From positions 1 to 25,007 of the forward strand of contig SFHU01000070.1 in NCBI GenBank assembly GCA_004555535.1: DNA of 25,007 nucleotides, read 5' to 3'. Numbering within the stretch: the first letter of the stretch is position 1; each line of letters starts with the position of its first letter. Position numbers and translations under genes: made by a program. Source of the DNA: Clostridiales bacterium (GTDB lineage Bacteria; Bacillota; Clostridia; Christensenellales; Aristaeellaceae). The notes under the pieces are model-generated. The model was not told the origin of the DNA. It did not search any database and was given only the letters and a program-made list of their open reading frames with translations. Positions 1-6,492 of this stretch are shown piece by piece.

Positions 1-2
1 GG

Positions 3-158
3 CTTACTCAGGAAGAGTTTGCCGCACGTTCCGGTCTGGGGCTGCGCTTTGTACGCGAACTGGAACAGGGAAAAACCACAGTGCGCATGGATAAGGTGAA
101 TGAAGCTTTGGCCATGTTTGGCATGGAGGCCGTCCCCGGCAGAAAGGATGCTGACTGA
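3..158 (+). CDS. hipB: HipB-like antitoxin, C-terminal part (cut by window start)
   Basis: The visible 51 residues read LTQEEFAARSGLG...RFVRELEQGK, the recognition part of a Cro/C1-type helix-turn-helix (XRE family), followed by a short acidic tail. In HipBA and HipBST systems HipB binds the operon promoter and helps neutralise the kinase. Its TGA overlaps the next gene's ATG by one base (TGATG), so the two are translationally coupled. The start and most of the DNA-binding domain lie outside the window. The family call rests on this HTH half together with the HipA-type genes that follow. Confidence 0.8.
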   Translation, partial: LTQEEFAARSGLGLRFVRELEQGKTTVRMDKVNEALAMFGMEAVPGRKDAD

Positions 159-487
159 TGGCTGCGTTCAGGAATGCGTATATCTATGTGGAGCAGCGGT
201 ATGCCGGCATGCTTTCCGAAACAGAGGACGGATATCGTTTCGCCTATGATGCGGATTATCTGAACGGCGATTGTCCGCGAGCTGTGTCTCTTACCCTTCC
301 CCTGCGAGCAGAAGCCTATGAATCCAATACCCTGTTTCCGTTCTTTGACGGGCTGATACCGGAGGGATGGCTGCTGAATGTGGTGACACACAACTGGAAG
401 CTTGATCGAAAGGATCGCTTTGGTCTGCTGCTTGTTGCATGCCGCGACACCATCGGGAATGTGACGGTTCGGGAGGTTGTCGAATGA
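158..487 (+). CDS. hipS: HipS-like protein (HipA N-terminal subdomain as a separate gene)
   Basis: This 109-residue protein corresponds to the N-terminal subdomain of HipA (Couple_hipA type). The family signature is clear: VSLTLPLR near residues 44-51, LFPFFDGLIPEGWLL near 59-73, and a D-x-IGNVTV segment near the end. HipA normally carries this on the same chain as the kinase; here it ends and the kinase starts in another frame. In the characterised E. coli HipBST system, HipS acts as the antitoxin that neutralises HipT, with HipB augmenting it. That role is inferred here from synteny and domain content. It overlaps hipB by 1 bp and the kinase gene by 4 bp (ATGA). Confidence 0.85.
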   Translation: MAAFRNAYIYVEQRYAGMLSETEDGYRFAYDADYLNGDCPRAVSLTLPLRAEAYESNTLFPFFDGLIPEGWLLNVVTHNWKLDRKDRFGLLLVACRDTIGNVTVREVVE

Positions 488-1434
488 TCTGCCTATGCTG
501 CGGGAAACCCATCCGGTCACAGACCTCTGCCCCTGACAGATGGCACAAGGCCTGCATCAAACGATTCTTTGGCCTCGAAAAGCTCCCGGAGATCAGCATT
601 TCAAATGAGACGCTGGAATGGATTGCCAACGAGACGACGAACAAAGGCTATACCGTTCCCGGCGTACAGAAGAAAATGTCTCTGCATCTTTCCGTTGAAG
701 AAAAGGCCCGTCTGACGCTCGTTGGATATCCATCCGGATATATTCTGAAGCCTCAGACAAAAGAGTATCGCGCTTTGCCGGAAGCGGAACAGATGATCAT
801 GTGCATGGCGGATGCGGTTGGCATCTCCACAGTGCCGCACGCGCTGATCCATTCCGGGAATGAATATGCCTACATCACCCGTCGTGTTGACCGCGTTTGG
901 GTGCCGGATCAGCCCGTGAGATTGCTGGCCATGGAGGACTTCTGCCAGCTGACGTACCGCCTGACCAGTGACAAGTATCAGAGCTCCTATGAGCGCTGCG
1001 CGAAGGTGATCGATCGCTGGTCATCCCGCAAAGGACTGGACATGGCAGAGTTCTTCGTTCGGGTCGTGTTTTCGTTCCTTGTGGGCAATTCGGACATGCA
1101 CCTGAAGAATTTCTCTCTGATTGAAACGGCACCCGGCTCCCAGACCTATGTCCTGTCGCCGGCTTATGATATGTTGCCCGTGAACATCGTATCGAATGAT
1201 ACAGAAGAAACGGCACTTGCGCTGAACGGCAAAAAAACGAAGCTGCGGAAAAAGGATTTCCTTGCGCTGGCAGCATCCTGTGGGCTATCGCCTGCAGCAT
1301 CTGAAAAATTGATCAGGCGATTGATCGGGAAAACCGATACGATGATCTCCATTGCGCAGAATGCAGAAATACCTGACGATATCCGTATGGGCTGCATCGA
1401 GCTGATCAAGCAAAGAGTTGCTGTATTTGAGTAA
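484..1434 (+). CDS. hipT: HipT-like serine/threonine kinase toxin (HipA kinase core)
   Basis: This is a 316-residue HipA-fold kinase without the N-terminal subdomain. Visible motifs are the glycine-rich loop GVQKKMS (60-66), the ATP-lysine segment ILKP (K89), the catalytic loop GNSDMHLKN (201-209, D204) and the metal-binding SPAYDM (D229). The first 30 residues hold CxxC (3-6) and HxxC (21-24), a possible zinc knuckle also seen in other split HipA proteins. HipA/HipT toxins phosphorylate aminoacyl-tRNA synthetases (GltX for HipA, TrpS for E. coli HipT) and stop growth; the target here is unknown. The start is the ATG at 484, in an ATGA overlap with hipS; upstream in-frame codons would lie inside hipS. 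E. coli HipT has two autophosphorylated serines in the Gly-rich loop, while only S66 is present here. Confidence 0.88.
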   Translation: MICLCCGKPIRSQTSAPDRWHKACIKRFFGLEKLPEISISNETLEWIANETTNKGYTVPGVQKKMSLHLSVEEKARLTLVGYPSGYILKPQTKEYRALPEAEQMIMCMADAVGISTVPHALIHSGNEYAYITRRVDRVWVPDQPVRLLAMEDFCQLTYRLTSDKYQSSYERCAKVIDRWSSRKGLDMAEFFVRVVFSFLVGNSDMHLKNFSLIETAPGSQTYVLSPAYDMLPVNIVSNDTEETALALNGKKTKLRKKDFLALAASCGLSPAASEKLIRRLIGKTDTMISIAQNAEIPDDIRMGCIELIKQRVAVFE

Positions 1435-1485
1435 GGTCACGGAGCGTTTCACCAGGAGTGTTACCTGCTTTGGCATGTATTTCCA

Positions 1486-1524
1486 TTGACAACTCGAGCG
1501 CTCACGTTTATACTATGTATAAAC
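1486..1524 (+). promoter_or_regulatory. mazEF promoter with operator palindrome over the -10 box
   Basis: TTGACA (1486-1491) and TATACT (1509-1514) are spaced by 17 bp, a near-consensus housekeeping promoter. The -10 box lies inside a 19-bp inverted repeat, GTTTATACTATGTATAAAC (1506-1524): 8-bp arms with a 3-bp centre and no mismatches. It sits 25 bp before the mazE start. MazE-type antitoxins bind palindromes in their own promoters, so autorepression by MazE or MazEF is the natural reading. The binding itself is inferred. Confidence 0.75.
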
Positions 1525-1548
1525 ATTAAGAAGAGAAGGGGGAACGAA

Positions 1549-1791
1549 ATGCAGGTTCAGCTTAAGCCCTGGGGAAACAGCCAGGGAATCCGGTTTTCCC
1601 GCGAGTTTCTCGCCTCTGCCGGCATCAAGCCGGACGATGTCCTGACCGCACGGGTTGAGAACGGCAGCATCATACTGAGCAAGCAGTTCCAGCACAGAAC
1701 GCTTCAGGAAAGAGCAGCAGCCTATGGCGGAAATCTCAATCTGAGCAACGAGATTGACCGGGGCGAACCGCAGGGAAATGAGGTGTGGTAA
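1549..1791 (+). CDS. mazE: MazE-like antitoxin (AbrB/SpoVT swapped-hairpin family)
   Basis: This 80-residue protein begins MQVQLKPWGNSQGIRFSREFL, the classic MazE/AbrB N-terminal beta-hairpin DNA-binding segment, with ENGSIILSK closing the domain near residue 45. The C-terminal tail is charged, as expected of the disordered part that wraps a MazF dimer. The ATG at 1549 is preceded by AAGAGAAGGGGG; a longer in-frame start further upstream would fall on the promoter and is rejected. Its TAA overlaps the mazF ATG by one base (TAATG). Together with MazF it forms a type II toxin-antitoxin module, probably autoregulated at the palindrome upstream. Confidence 0.85.
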   Translation: MQVQLKPWGNSQGIRFSREFLASAGIKPDDVLTARVENGSIILSKQFQHRTLQERAAAYGGNLNLSNEIDRGEPQGNEVW

Positions 1792-2093
1792 TGGCACCCA
1801 TTGAACAGGGCGATTTGCTCAGGATTGAGGGCATCAAGTATCCGGTCATCGTGGTCAGCAACAATTACTTCAATCGGAGTGGCATGGTCATCGCCTGTCC
1901 GATCGTCAAAACAGCGGCTCCGGGGCCGTTGCACATTCCGCTGCAGGATTCTGCGGTAGAAGGTATCGTGCTGTGCGAACAGGTCAGGTATCTGGACCTG
2001 AGCAGCCGCCGCTGGAGCAAATTGACGCAGACGCATTATTTCGACATCATGGACATCTCCGATGCGGTTGTCAGCATGTTGGAGTATCAGTGA
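1791..2093 (+). CDS. mazF: MazF/PemK-like endoribonuclease toxin
   Basis: This is a 100-residue MazF/PemK/Kid-fold protein. The N-terminal QGDLLRI strand, PVIVVSNNYFNRSGMVIACPIVKT (residues 18-41), the HIPL strand and the EGIVLCEQVRYLDLSSR segment match the family in order, including the active-site-region Arg and Thr. MazF toxins cut single-stranded RNA at short motifs; the cut site cannot be read from sequence. ATG 1791 overlaps the mazE stop, the usual coupled arrangement, and is preferred over an in-frame GTG at 1785. A terminator follows within 35 bp, so mazEF is a self-contained two-gene unit. Confidence 0.88.
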   Translation: MAPIEQGDLLRIEGIKYPVIVVSNNYFNRSGMVIACPIVKTAAPGPLHIPLQDSAVEGIVLCEQVRYLDLSSRRWSKLTQTHYFDIMDISDAVVSMLEYQ

Positions 2094-2124
2094 ATCCCTA
2101 TCGTTGGAGGCATCCCGCACACCT

Positions 2125-2161
2125 AACCCCGTCAGCGAATCCGACGGGGTTCTCTCTTTTT
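2125..2161 (+). terminator. Rho-independent terminator of mazEF
   Basis: A 9-bp perfect stem (AACCCCGTC / GACGGGGTT) with a 9-base loop is followed by CTCTCTTTTT. It lies 32 bp after the mazF stop. Confidence 0.85.
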
Positions 2162-2214
2162 CAGGATGATGGCATCACAAGGCACTTTTGTTTACGTAAT
2201 TATTATGTTAATGA

Positions 2215-2436
2215 TTATTGGTAAATAAATTTTGAAACGCAATTTTTGCTAATTTTGGATTCGGCTGGTTTTTTGTCCCCCCAGAAAAATTAGCTCTGCT
2301 AACACTCTGCTAATTTCACCCGGGGAAAACCGGGGTATTTTGGAGGGAAATGCGAACACTTAAAAACGTTAGAAATCCAGTAAAATAAGGCACTCCAGGG
2401 GTATCAAAGGACCTCAAAGGCGAACGCTTTTTGGCA
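2215..2436. other. AT-rich gene-free stretch with TGCTAA repeats (possible integrase arm sites)
   Basis: There is no convincing gene between mazF and the flavoprotein gene. This part is much more AT-rich than the rest of the window. TGCTAATTT occurs at 2247-2255, an inverted copy AAATTAGC at 2287-2294, and CTCTGCTAA twice in direct repeat at 2294-2302 and 2305-2313, spaced by 11 bp. Short, phased direct and inverted repeats beside a tRNA-derived core are the pattern of tyrosine-integrase arm sites. That role is inferred; no integrase gene is in the window. Confidence 0.5.
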
Positions 2437-2481
2437 CTCCTAAGCGGTAGGCCGTGGGTTCGAATCCCGCCGGGTGCGCCA
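2437..2481 (+). other. attachment-site scar: 3' half of tRNA-Arg(CCU)
   Basis: The bases fit a tRNA 3' half: anticodon loop CTCCTAA (2437-2443, anticodon CCT), 3' anticodon stem GCGGT (2444-2448), five-base variable loop, T arm GTGGG-TTCGAAT-CCCGC (2454-2470), 3' acceptor strand CGGGTGC, discriminator G and encoded CCA (2479-2481). The 5' half is missing: the bases before the loop do not form ACCGC or any acceptor partner. A break exactly at the anticodon loop is typical of site-specific integration, where one junction keeps the intact tRNA gene and the other only the 3' part. Confidence 0.8.
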
Positions 2482-2485
2482 GAGC

Positions 2486-2557
2486 AACAAAACCCCCCGA
2501 TTCCGGGGCAGCACGCTGCAAGCAACGTCCTGCTCTGAAATCGGGGGATTTGTTTTT
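2486..2557. terminator. Large hairpin terminator after the tRNA fragment
   Basis: CAAAACCCCCCGATT (2488-2502) pairs with AATCGGGGGATTTG (2539-2552), followed by TTTTT, with a 36-base apical region that can fold further. It would end a tRNA transcript read rightward. With A-rich bases on the left side it could also stop leftward transcription from the flavoprotein gene. The remaining bases to 2653 hold only small GC-rich inverted repeats. Confidence 0.75.
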
Positions 2558-2653
2558 GGAGGATTACCTTGTCTGCGCGCCTGCCGGCAAAAATCCTTTC
2601 AGGGAAGAGGGAACTCCCCTCCTCCGGCGCGGTTCATTCCGCGGGCGCCTGCT

Positions 2654-4762
2654 TTACTTGTCCAGCAGAATGTCCTTTCCCTCCAGCCCCAGGTCGGCGG
2701 CGGCGTGCGTGCCGGCCATGCGGCCCATGTAGAGGGCTGTGCCGAAGCCGTAGCCGCAGCCGGGGTATTCCACGTCGATCCAGTCGGTAAAGGCCACGGC
2801 GCCAGCGGCGTAGAGGCCGGGGATCCGCTCCCCGTTCTCGCTGAGCACATGGGCGGTCGGGTCGGTCTTGATGCCGCCGAAGGAGTCCGTGACGTTCTCG
2901 GTGTCCTTGAGCGCGTACAGCGTCCTGCTGCCGTCCGTCGCAATGGGCTTCAGATACTCCGCGATCTTGCCGTAGTCCTCGTCGACGCCCTTGGCGCACA
3001 TCTCGTTGTAGCGCTCGAGGGTCTGCCCGAGCACGGCGGCGTCCATGCCCAGCTTTTCCGCAAGCTCCTGCACGGAGGAGGCCACGATCACAGCCCCACC
3101 GGCGGATCCATCGGCAGCAGCCGCAATCGCGGCGGCATAGCTGCTGTCGTCGCCAAAGCTCTCGTCGATGATCTCATAGGCGTAGCACCAGCCCGCGCGG
3201 TTCAGATCGGCGGAGACGGCGTTGTGGTAGTCGTATTCCTTGGTGAAGCGCTCCCCCTCGGGGGTGATCATCAGGCTGCGGAACTTCGTGCTGGTGTACT
3301 TGTTCTGAAGGGTCGCCAGGAAGGGCATGTCGTCCTCATAGCGGACGGCCGCGCCGACGGCCTGCGCCGCCATCATGCCCTCGCCGGTGTTGGTGTTGGC
3401 GCCGACGTAGTAGAACTGGCCCTCCTTCATGGTTTTGTTGGCCAGGATTCGGGCCGGATCGCCGGCAAAGCCGCCGGTGGCGAGGATGGTCGCATCCGCC
3501 TGGATGACCACCCGGGTGCCGTCCTTGCGCTCGCAGAGGATGCCGTTGACCCCGCCCTCGTCATCCGTGGTCAGGGAGGTCATCGGGGTGTTGAAGCGGA
3601 ACTCAACGCCCAGCTCCACGGCCTTTTCATACAGAGGCGCCATGTACAGGGAGCCAATGCTGATGGTCCAGGGCTTCAGATCCACCACGCCGTCCGGGTT
3701 CTCCTTCGCCGCGTTATAGACCACGGGGAGCTCCACCACGCCGTCGCAGATGTTCTGCACATTCTCGATCACAGTGCCCAGGGACTCGAAAAAGGCCAGC
3801 ATATCCGCAGAGCCCTCCACGAAGCCGCGGATGCGCTCCTCGTCGACGTTCTTATTGCCGATCTCGGCATAGAGGAAGTCGATCAGCGCCTCGTTGTCCA
3901 CATCGGTGTAGGGCGTGCCGGAGGCCATGAGCAGGCCGCCGTTTCGGGTCGCGCTGCCGGTCAAAACGCCCGCCTTCTCCACCACGATGACGTTCGCGCC
4001 GTTATACGCCGCCTCCACGGCAGCCATCAGGCCGGCCGCACCGGCGCCGGCCACGACGACGTCGCACGTCAGCTCCTCGTCGACGCTGCCGGAGTCGGCC
4101 TTGGGGCCGTTTTGCAGCAGGGACACGTCCACTCCGGAGGCCTCCAGGGCGTTGGCCACAGCCGCCTTGACGCCGTTGCTGGTCACGGTAGCGCCGGTGA
4201 CGGCGTCCAGGTTCAGGCTCTGGTACTCCACAATCTGCCTGCTCAGCAGCTCCACAGGCGCGGTCTCAAGCCCCCAGCCGATCATCTCGGTGTCGTTCTG
4301 GCTGACGACCTCCACCTGCCTGATGGAGGTTTCGTCGACCGTCACCTCCACCCTGATCTCGCCCATCATACCGCGGCCGGTTCCCTCATAGGCGCCCGCC
4401 TTGTAAACCGCCGTGGTGCTCTTCTCCACGCCGTTGGCCTGGTCGAGGCAATCCCTGACGGCGGCCTTCACAGCGTTGGAGGTGAGCGTGGCCCCACTGA
4501 CGCCGTCGATCTCCGCGCTGCCCGCCTTCACCACCCGGGCCTCCAGCTCGGGAAGGGCCTTGCCGCCGATTTCCGCGGTCTCCTGCTCGCCGGTCAGCTC
4601 GCACGCGGTGATCCGAAGATCCTCCAGCGTGACCACGGCGGTCACATCGCCGCCGAAGCCCTGGGCCGTGGCGGTGAAGGTCGTCGCCTCCGCGGCGCCA
4701 ATGGCCGCCAGGCTGAGGAGCAGCCCTGCCGCCAGCAGGGCGGCTGTGATGCGTTTCTTCAT
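2654..4762 (-). CDS. Exported flavin reductase: two FMN-binding domains plus FAD-dependent fumarate/urocanate-reductase-like domain
   Basis: This 702-residue protein starts with a signal peptide (MKKR, hydrophobic 7-23, likely cleavage after AEA at 26). Two FMN_bind domains follow, each with a covalent-flavin motif, DGVSGAT (86-92) and DAVTGAT (186-192), where ApbE would attach FMN to the Thr. From about residue 232 there is an FAD_binding_2 domain beginning DVVVAGAGAAGL (dinucleotide loop 239-244). This architecture is typical of extracytoplasmic fumarate, urocanate and related enoate reductases used by gut anaerobes as respiratory terminal reductases. The substrate is not readable. No heme-binding CxxCH motifs are seen. 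The ATG at 4762 has AGGAGG 7 bp upstream and begins the signal peptide; the longer in-frame extension is rejected. A TetR gene lies 70 bp upstream on the same strand. Confidence 0.88.
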   Translation of the reverse strand: MKKRITAALLAAGLLLSLAAIGAAEATTFTATAQGFGGDVTAVVTLEDLRITACELTGEQETAEIGGKALPELEARVVKAGSAEIDGVSGATLTSNAVKAAVRDCLDQANGVEKSTTAVYKAGAYEGTGRGMMGEIRVEVTVDETSIRQVEVVSQNDTEMIGWGLETAPVELLSRQIVEYQSLNLDAVTGATVTSNGVKAAVANALEASGVDVSLLQNGPKADSGSVDEELTCDVVVAGAGAAGLMAAVEAAYNGANVIVVEKAGVLTGSATRNGGLLMASGTPYTDVDNEALIDFLYAEIGNKNVDEERIRGFVEGSADMLAFFESLGTVIENVQNICDGVVELPVVYNAAKENPDGVVDLKPWTISIGSLYMAPLYEKAVELGVEFRFNTPMTSLTTDDEGGVNGILCERKDGTRVVIQADATILATGGFAGDPARILANKTMKEGQFYYVGANTNTGEGMMAAQAVGAAVRYEDDMPFLATLQNKYTSTKFRSLMITPEGERFTKEYDYHNAVSADLNRAGWCYAYEIIDESFGDDSSYAAAIAAAADGSAGGAVIVASSVQELAEKLGMDAAVLGQTLERYNEMCAKGVDEDYGKIAEYLKPIATDGSRTLYALKDTENVTDSFGGIKTDPTAHVLSENGERIPGLYAAGAVAFTDWIDVEYPGCGYGFGTALYMGRMAGTHAAADLGLEGKDILLDK

Positions 4763-4832
4763 GTCGTTTTCCTCCTTCTGGGATCCAGCTCCCTCAGTCA
4801 GTTGTATTGAAAAGCTGTACAGCACAGCCTTT

Positions 4833-5438
4833 TCACGGTTTGCTCCCTTGCACATCGGCGCGCAGACCGGCGACGATCGTCTCAAGCAGGGTGTCCATCA
4901 GCGCCGGATCCTCCAGAACCTCGGGGTAGCGGATGGCATAGGTGATGACGCCGGAGGAGGTGCTGTTGATCACCTCGCCCAGCAGCGGAAGGGGAAGCGG
5001 CTTGAATTCCCCGTTGCGGATGCCCTCCTCAATCAGACGCTTCTGCGCCTCATGGTGGAGGATCAGGGGCGGGGATTCATCGTTGAGAAACGGATGCTCC
5101 CGATAGGCTCTGGCCTCGATCTCGTGCTCCTTCGGATGGGCAACCGCCCAGCGCAGGAGATTGTACACGCGCCGCTTGAGCTTATCGCAGGCCGTGGGCA
5201 ACTGATCGATGCCGGCATCCCCGGCCTCCGCCTCGCCCCGGTGGCAATACCAGAAGATCTCCCTGATCAGGGATTCCTTGCCGGAATAGTACAGATATAT
5301 GGTTCCTTTGGCAATGCCGGCGCGCCGGGCAATCTGCTCCATGGTGACCTTTTCCTCTCCGCGCTCATAGATCAGCGCGATCGCGGCCTCGCGAATCCGG
5401 ACAAACTTCTCCGGATCCAGGCCGTTGTAGCGTGCCAT
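4833..5438 (-). CDS. TetR/AcrR-family transcriptional regulator
   Basis: This 201-residue protein has an N-terminal TetR helix-turn-helix (VTMEQIARRAGIAKGTIYLYY, about 31-51) and a divergent ligand-binding C-terminal part. The start at 5438 has AAGGAGGG 9 bp upstream. A longer in-frame start at 5474 would begin inside the operator palindrome. The gene lies directly upstream of the exported flavoprotein on the same strand. It probably represses itself and the reductase, with the reductase substrate or a related metabolite as a likely inducer; this is inferred from position only. N-terminal motifs make the family assignment secure. Confidence 0.88.
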   Translation of the reverse strand: MARYNGLDPEKFVRIREAAIALIYERGEEKVTMEQIARRAGIAKGTIYLYYSGKESLIREIFWYCHRGEAEAGDAGIDQLPTACDKLKRRVYNLLRWAVAHPKEHEIEARAYREHPFLNDESPPLILHHEAQKRLIEEGIRNGEFKPLPLPLLGEVINSTSSGVITYAIRYPEVLEDPALMDTLLETIVAGLRADVQGSKP

Positions 5439-5458
5439 GAGACCCTTTCCCTCCTTTG

Positions 5459-5474
5459 ATGACCGATCGGTCAT
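5459..5474. promoter_or_regulatory. TetR operator palindrome
   Basis: ATGACCGATCGGTCAT is a perfect 16-bp palindrome lying 21-36 bp before the TetR start codon, between promoter and ribosome binding site. A looser pair of the same half-sites, ATGACC at 5492-5497 and GGTCAT at 5511-5516, lies just upstream and may be a second, weaker site. GACCGNNCGGTC-type operators are common for TetR proteins of this class, so autorepression is likely. Confidence 0.75.
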
Positions 5475-5542
5475 TATGATTCATGAAAAAAATGACCAAA
5501 AGCGAAAACCGGTCATCAATTATTATTTCATATCTTTATTTC

Positions 5543-5571
5543 AGGATAACACAGCGGGAAGGAATTGTAAA
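5543..5571 (-). promoter_or_regulatory. Candidate promoter of tetR-flavoprotein unit
   Basis: On the minus strand TTTACA (5571-5566) and TATCCT (5548-5543) are 17 bp apart, upstream of both palindromic elements. A nearer alternative is a CATAAT box abutting the operator at 5475-5480. Sequence alone does not decide between them. Confidence 0.45.
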
Positions 5572-5695
5572 GAGCAAAAAAGATGGATGATCAAAAATAT
5601 AAATGGCTTGCCTGCGCGCCGCGCAGCATCCGCAAACGAAAAAAGGGCAGATCCTCTGTACAGGAGGATCCGCCGGTCCGTTTTCTCTGCAGCAT

Positions 5696-5747
5696 GCGAA
5701 AACAGGCCCCCGCGCCGCCGCAATCGCAGCAGCGCGAGGGCCTGCCT
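5696..5747 (-). terminator. Terminator of the uxaBA-gntR operon
   Basis: On the minus strand, after the GntR stop, CAGGCCCTCGCGC (5744-5732) pairs with GCGCGGGGGCCTG (5715-5703) around a GC-rich loop and is followed by TTTTCGC. The rest of the 5475-5777 gap holds only the operators and promoter described above. Confidence 0.65.
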
Positions 5748-5777
5748 GTGTCCCATTTTGCCGCATCTGCGGCCGGA

Positions 5778-6467
5778 TTATGCCCCGATCTGGCCCGGAT
5801 TGGCTTTGATCGTCGCGATCGCCGCTTCCTCGGAGGCAATCAGGTGGACGGTCATCCGCTCCGCCGCACAGTCCAGATCGCCTTCACGAAGCGCCTGAAG
5901 CAGCTCCAGGTGCTCCAGGAGCGTCTTGTTCAGACGCCCCTCGACCTCCCTGGCCGACAGGATGCGCAGCCGGGAATTCTGCGCGAAGATGATTCTGCGC
6001 AGATCGGAGAAGAACGGGTTGTGCGCGGTATCGATCAGCATGCTGTGCAGCTCGTAGTCCACCGCGTTGACCTGCTTCTTGAATTCCTCCTCGGAGCCCT
6101 GCTCCAGCGCCTCCAGCAGCGCCCTATGCTTGCGCTCCATCGTCTCAAGGCGCTGCCTGCTGACCTTGTGGCCGTATTGGCGCAGGATGTATGGCTCGAT
6201 CAGCTTGCGGATTTCGAACACGTCATGGACGTCCTCAAGCGTCATCCTCACGATGCGCACGCCCTTCTTGGGCATGATTTTGACCAATCCCTCGCGCTCG
6301 AGCATGATCAGCGCTTCCCGGATCGGCGTGCGCGACATGCCGAACTCGCTCTGCAGCCATTCCTCGTTGATCACAGAATCGGGGGCGTAGGTACAGTCCA
6401 CAATGCGTTCCTTGAGCTGCTCATACGCCTTGTCTCTGAGGCTCATCTTTTTTCCGCCATAGCTCAT
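5778..6467 (-). CDS. GntR-family regulator, FadR/FCD subfamily (hexuronate-operon regulator)
   Basis: This 229-residue protein has an N-terminal winged helix (MSRTPIREALIMLEREGLV, about 43-61) and an FCD ligand-binding domain with the usual metal-site histidines (VDYELHSMLIDTAHNPFF, LLEHLELLQALREGD, RMTVHLIASEEA). FCD-type regulators of uxa/uxu/exu genes respond to hexuronates or their ketose intermediates. It is the last gene of the uxaB-uxaA-gntR set, 25 bp after uxaA. The chosen start (6467) follows GGGGGAGAGGA; an ATG at 6446 (MSLRDK) is an alternative. The TGTATACA palindrome in the operon promoter is its likely site. Confidence 0.88.
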   Translation of the reverse strand: MSYGGKKMSLRDKAYEQLKERIVDCTYAPDSVINEEWLQSEFGMSRTPIREALIMLEREGLVKIMPKKGVRIVRMTLEDVHDVFEIRKLIEPYILRQYGHKVSRQRLETMERKHRALLEALEQGSEEEFKKQVNAVDYELHSMLIDTAHNPFFSDLRRIIFAQNSRLRILSAREVEGRLNKTLLEHLELLQALREGDLDCAAERMTVHLIASEEAAIATIKANPGQIGA

Positions 6468-6492
6468 TCCTCTCCCCCGTGCCTTGGATACC

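Noticed and set aside
439..483. Upstream start for the HipT-like kinase
   Set aside because: It would extend into hipS. The ATGA overlap at 484 and the MICLCCGK start match the split family.
2400..2481. A complete tRNA gene
   Set aside because: Only the 3' half is present. No 5' acceptor strand, D arm or 5' anticodon stem precedes the loop.
2316..2525. Small minus-strand ORF reading GAPGGIRTHGLPL
   Set aside because: This is the well-known false protein produced by translating the complement of a tRNA 3' half; it reflects the tRNA-Arg scar.
2474..4810. A 778-codon plus-strand frame opposite the flavoprotein gene
   Set aside because: Shadow frame with His/Gly/Ala/Val-rich composition. The minus strand has a signal peptide, FMN and FAD motifs.
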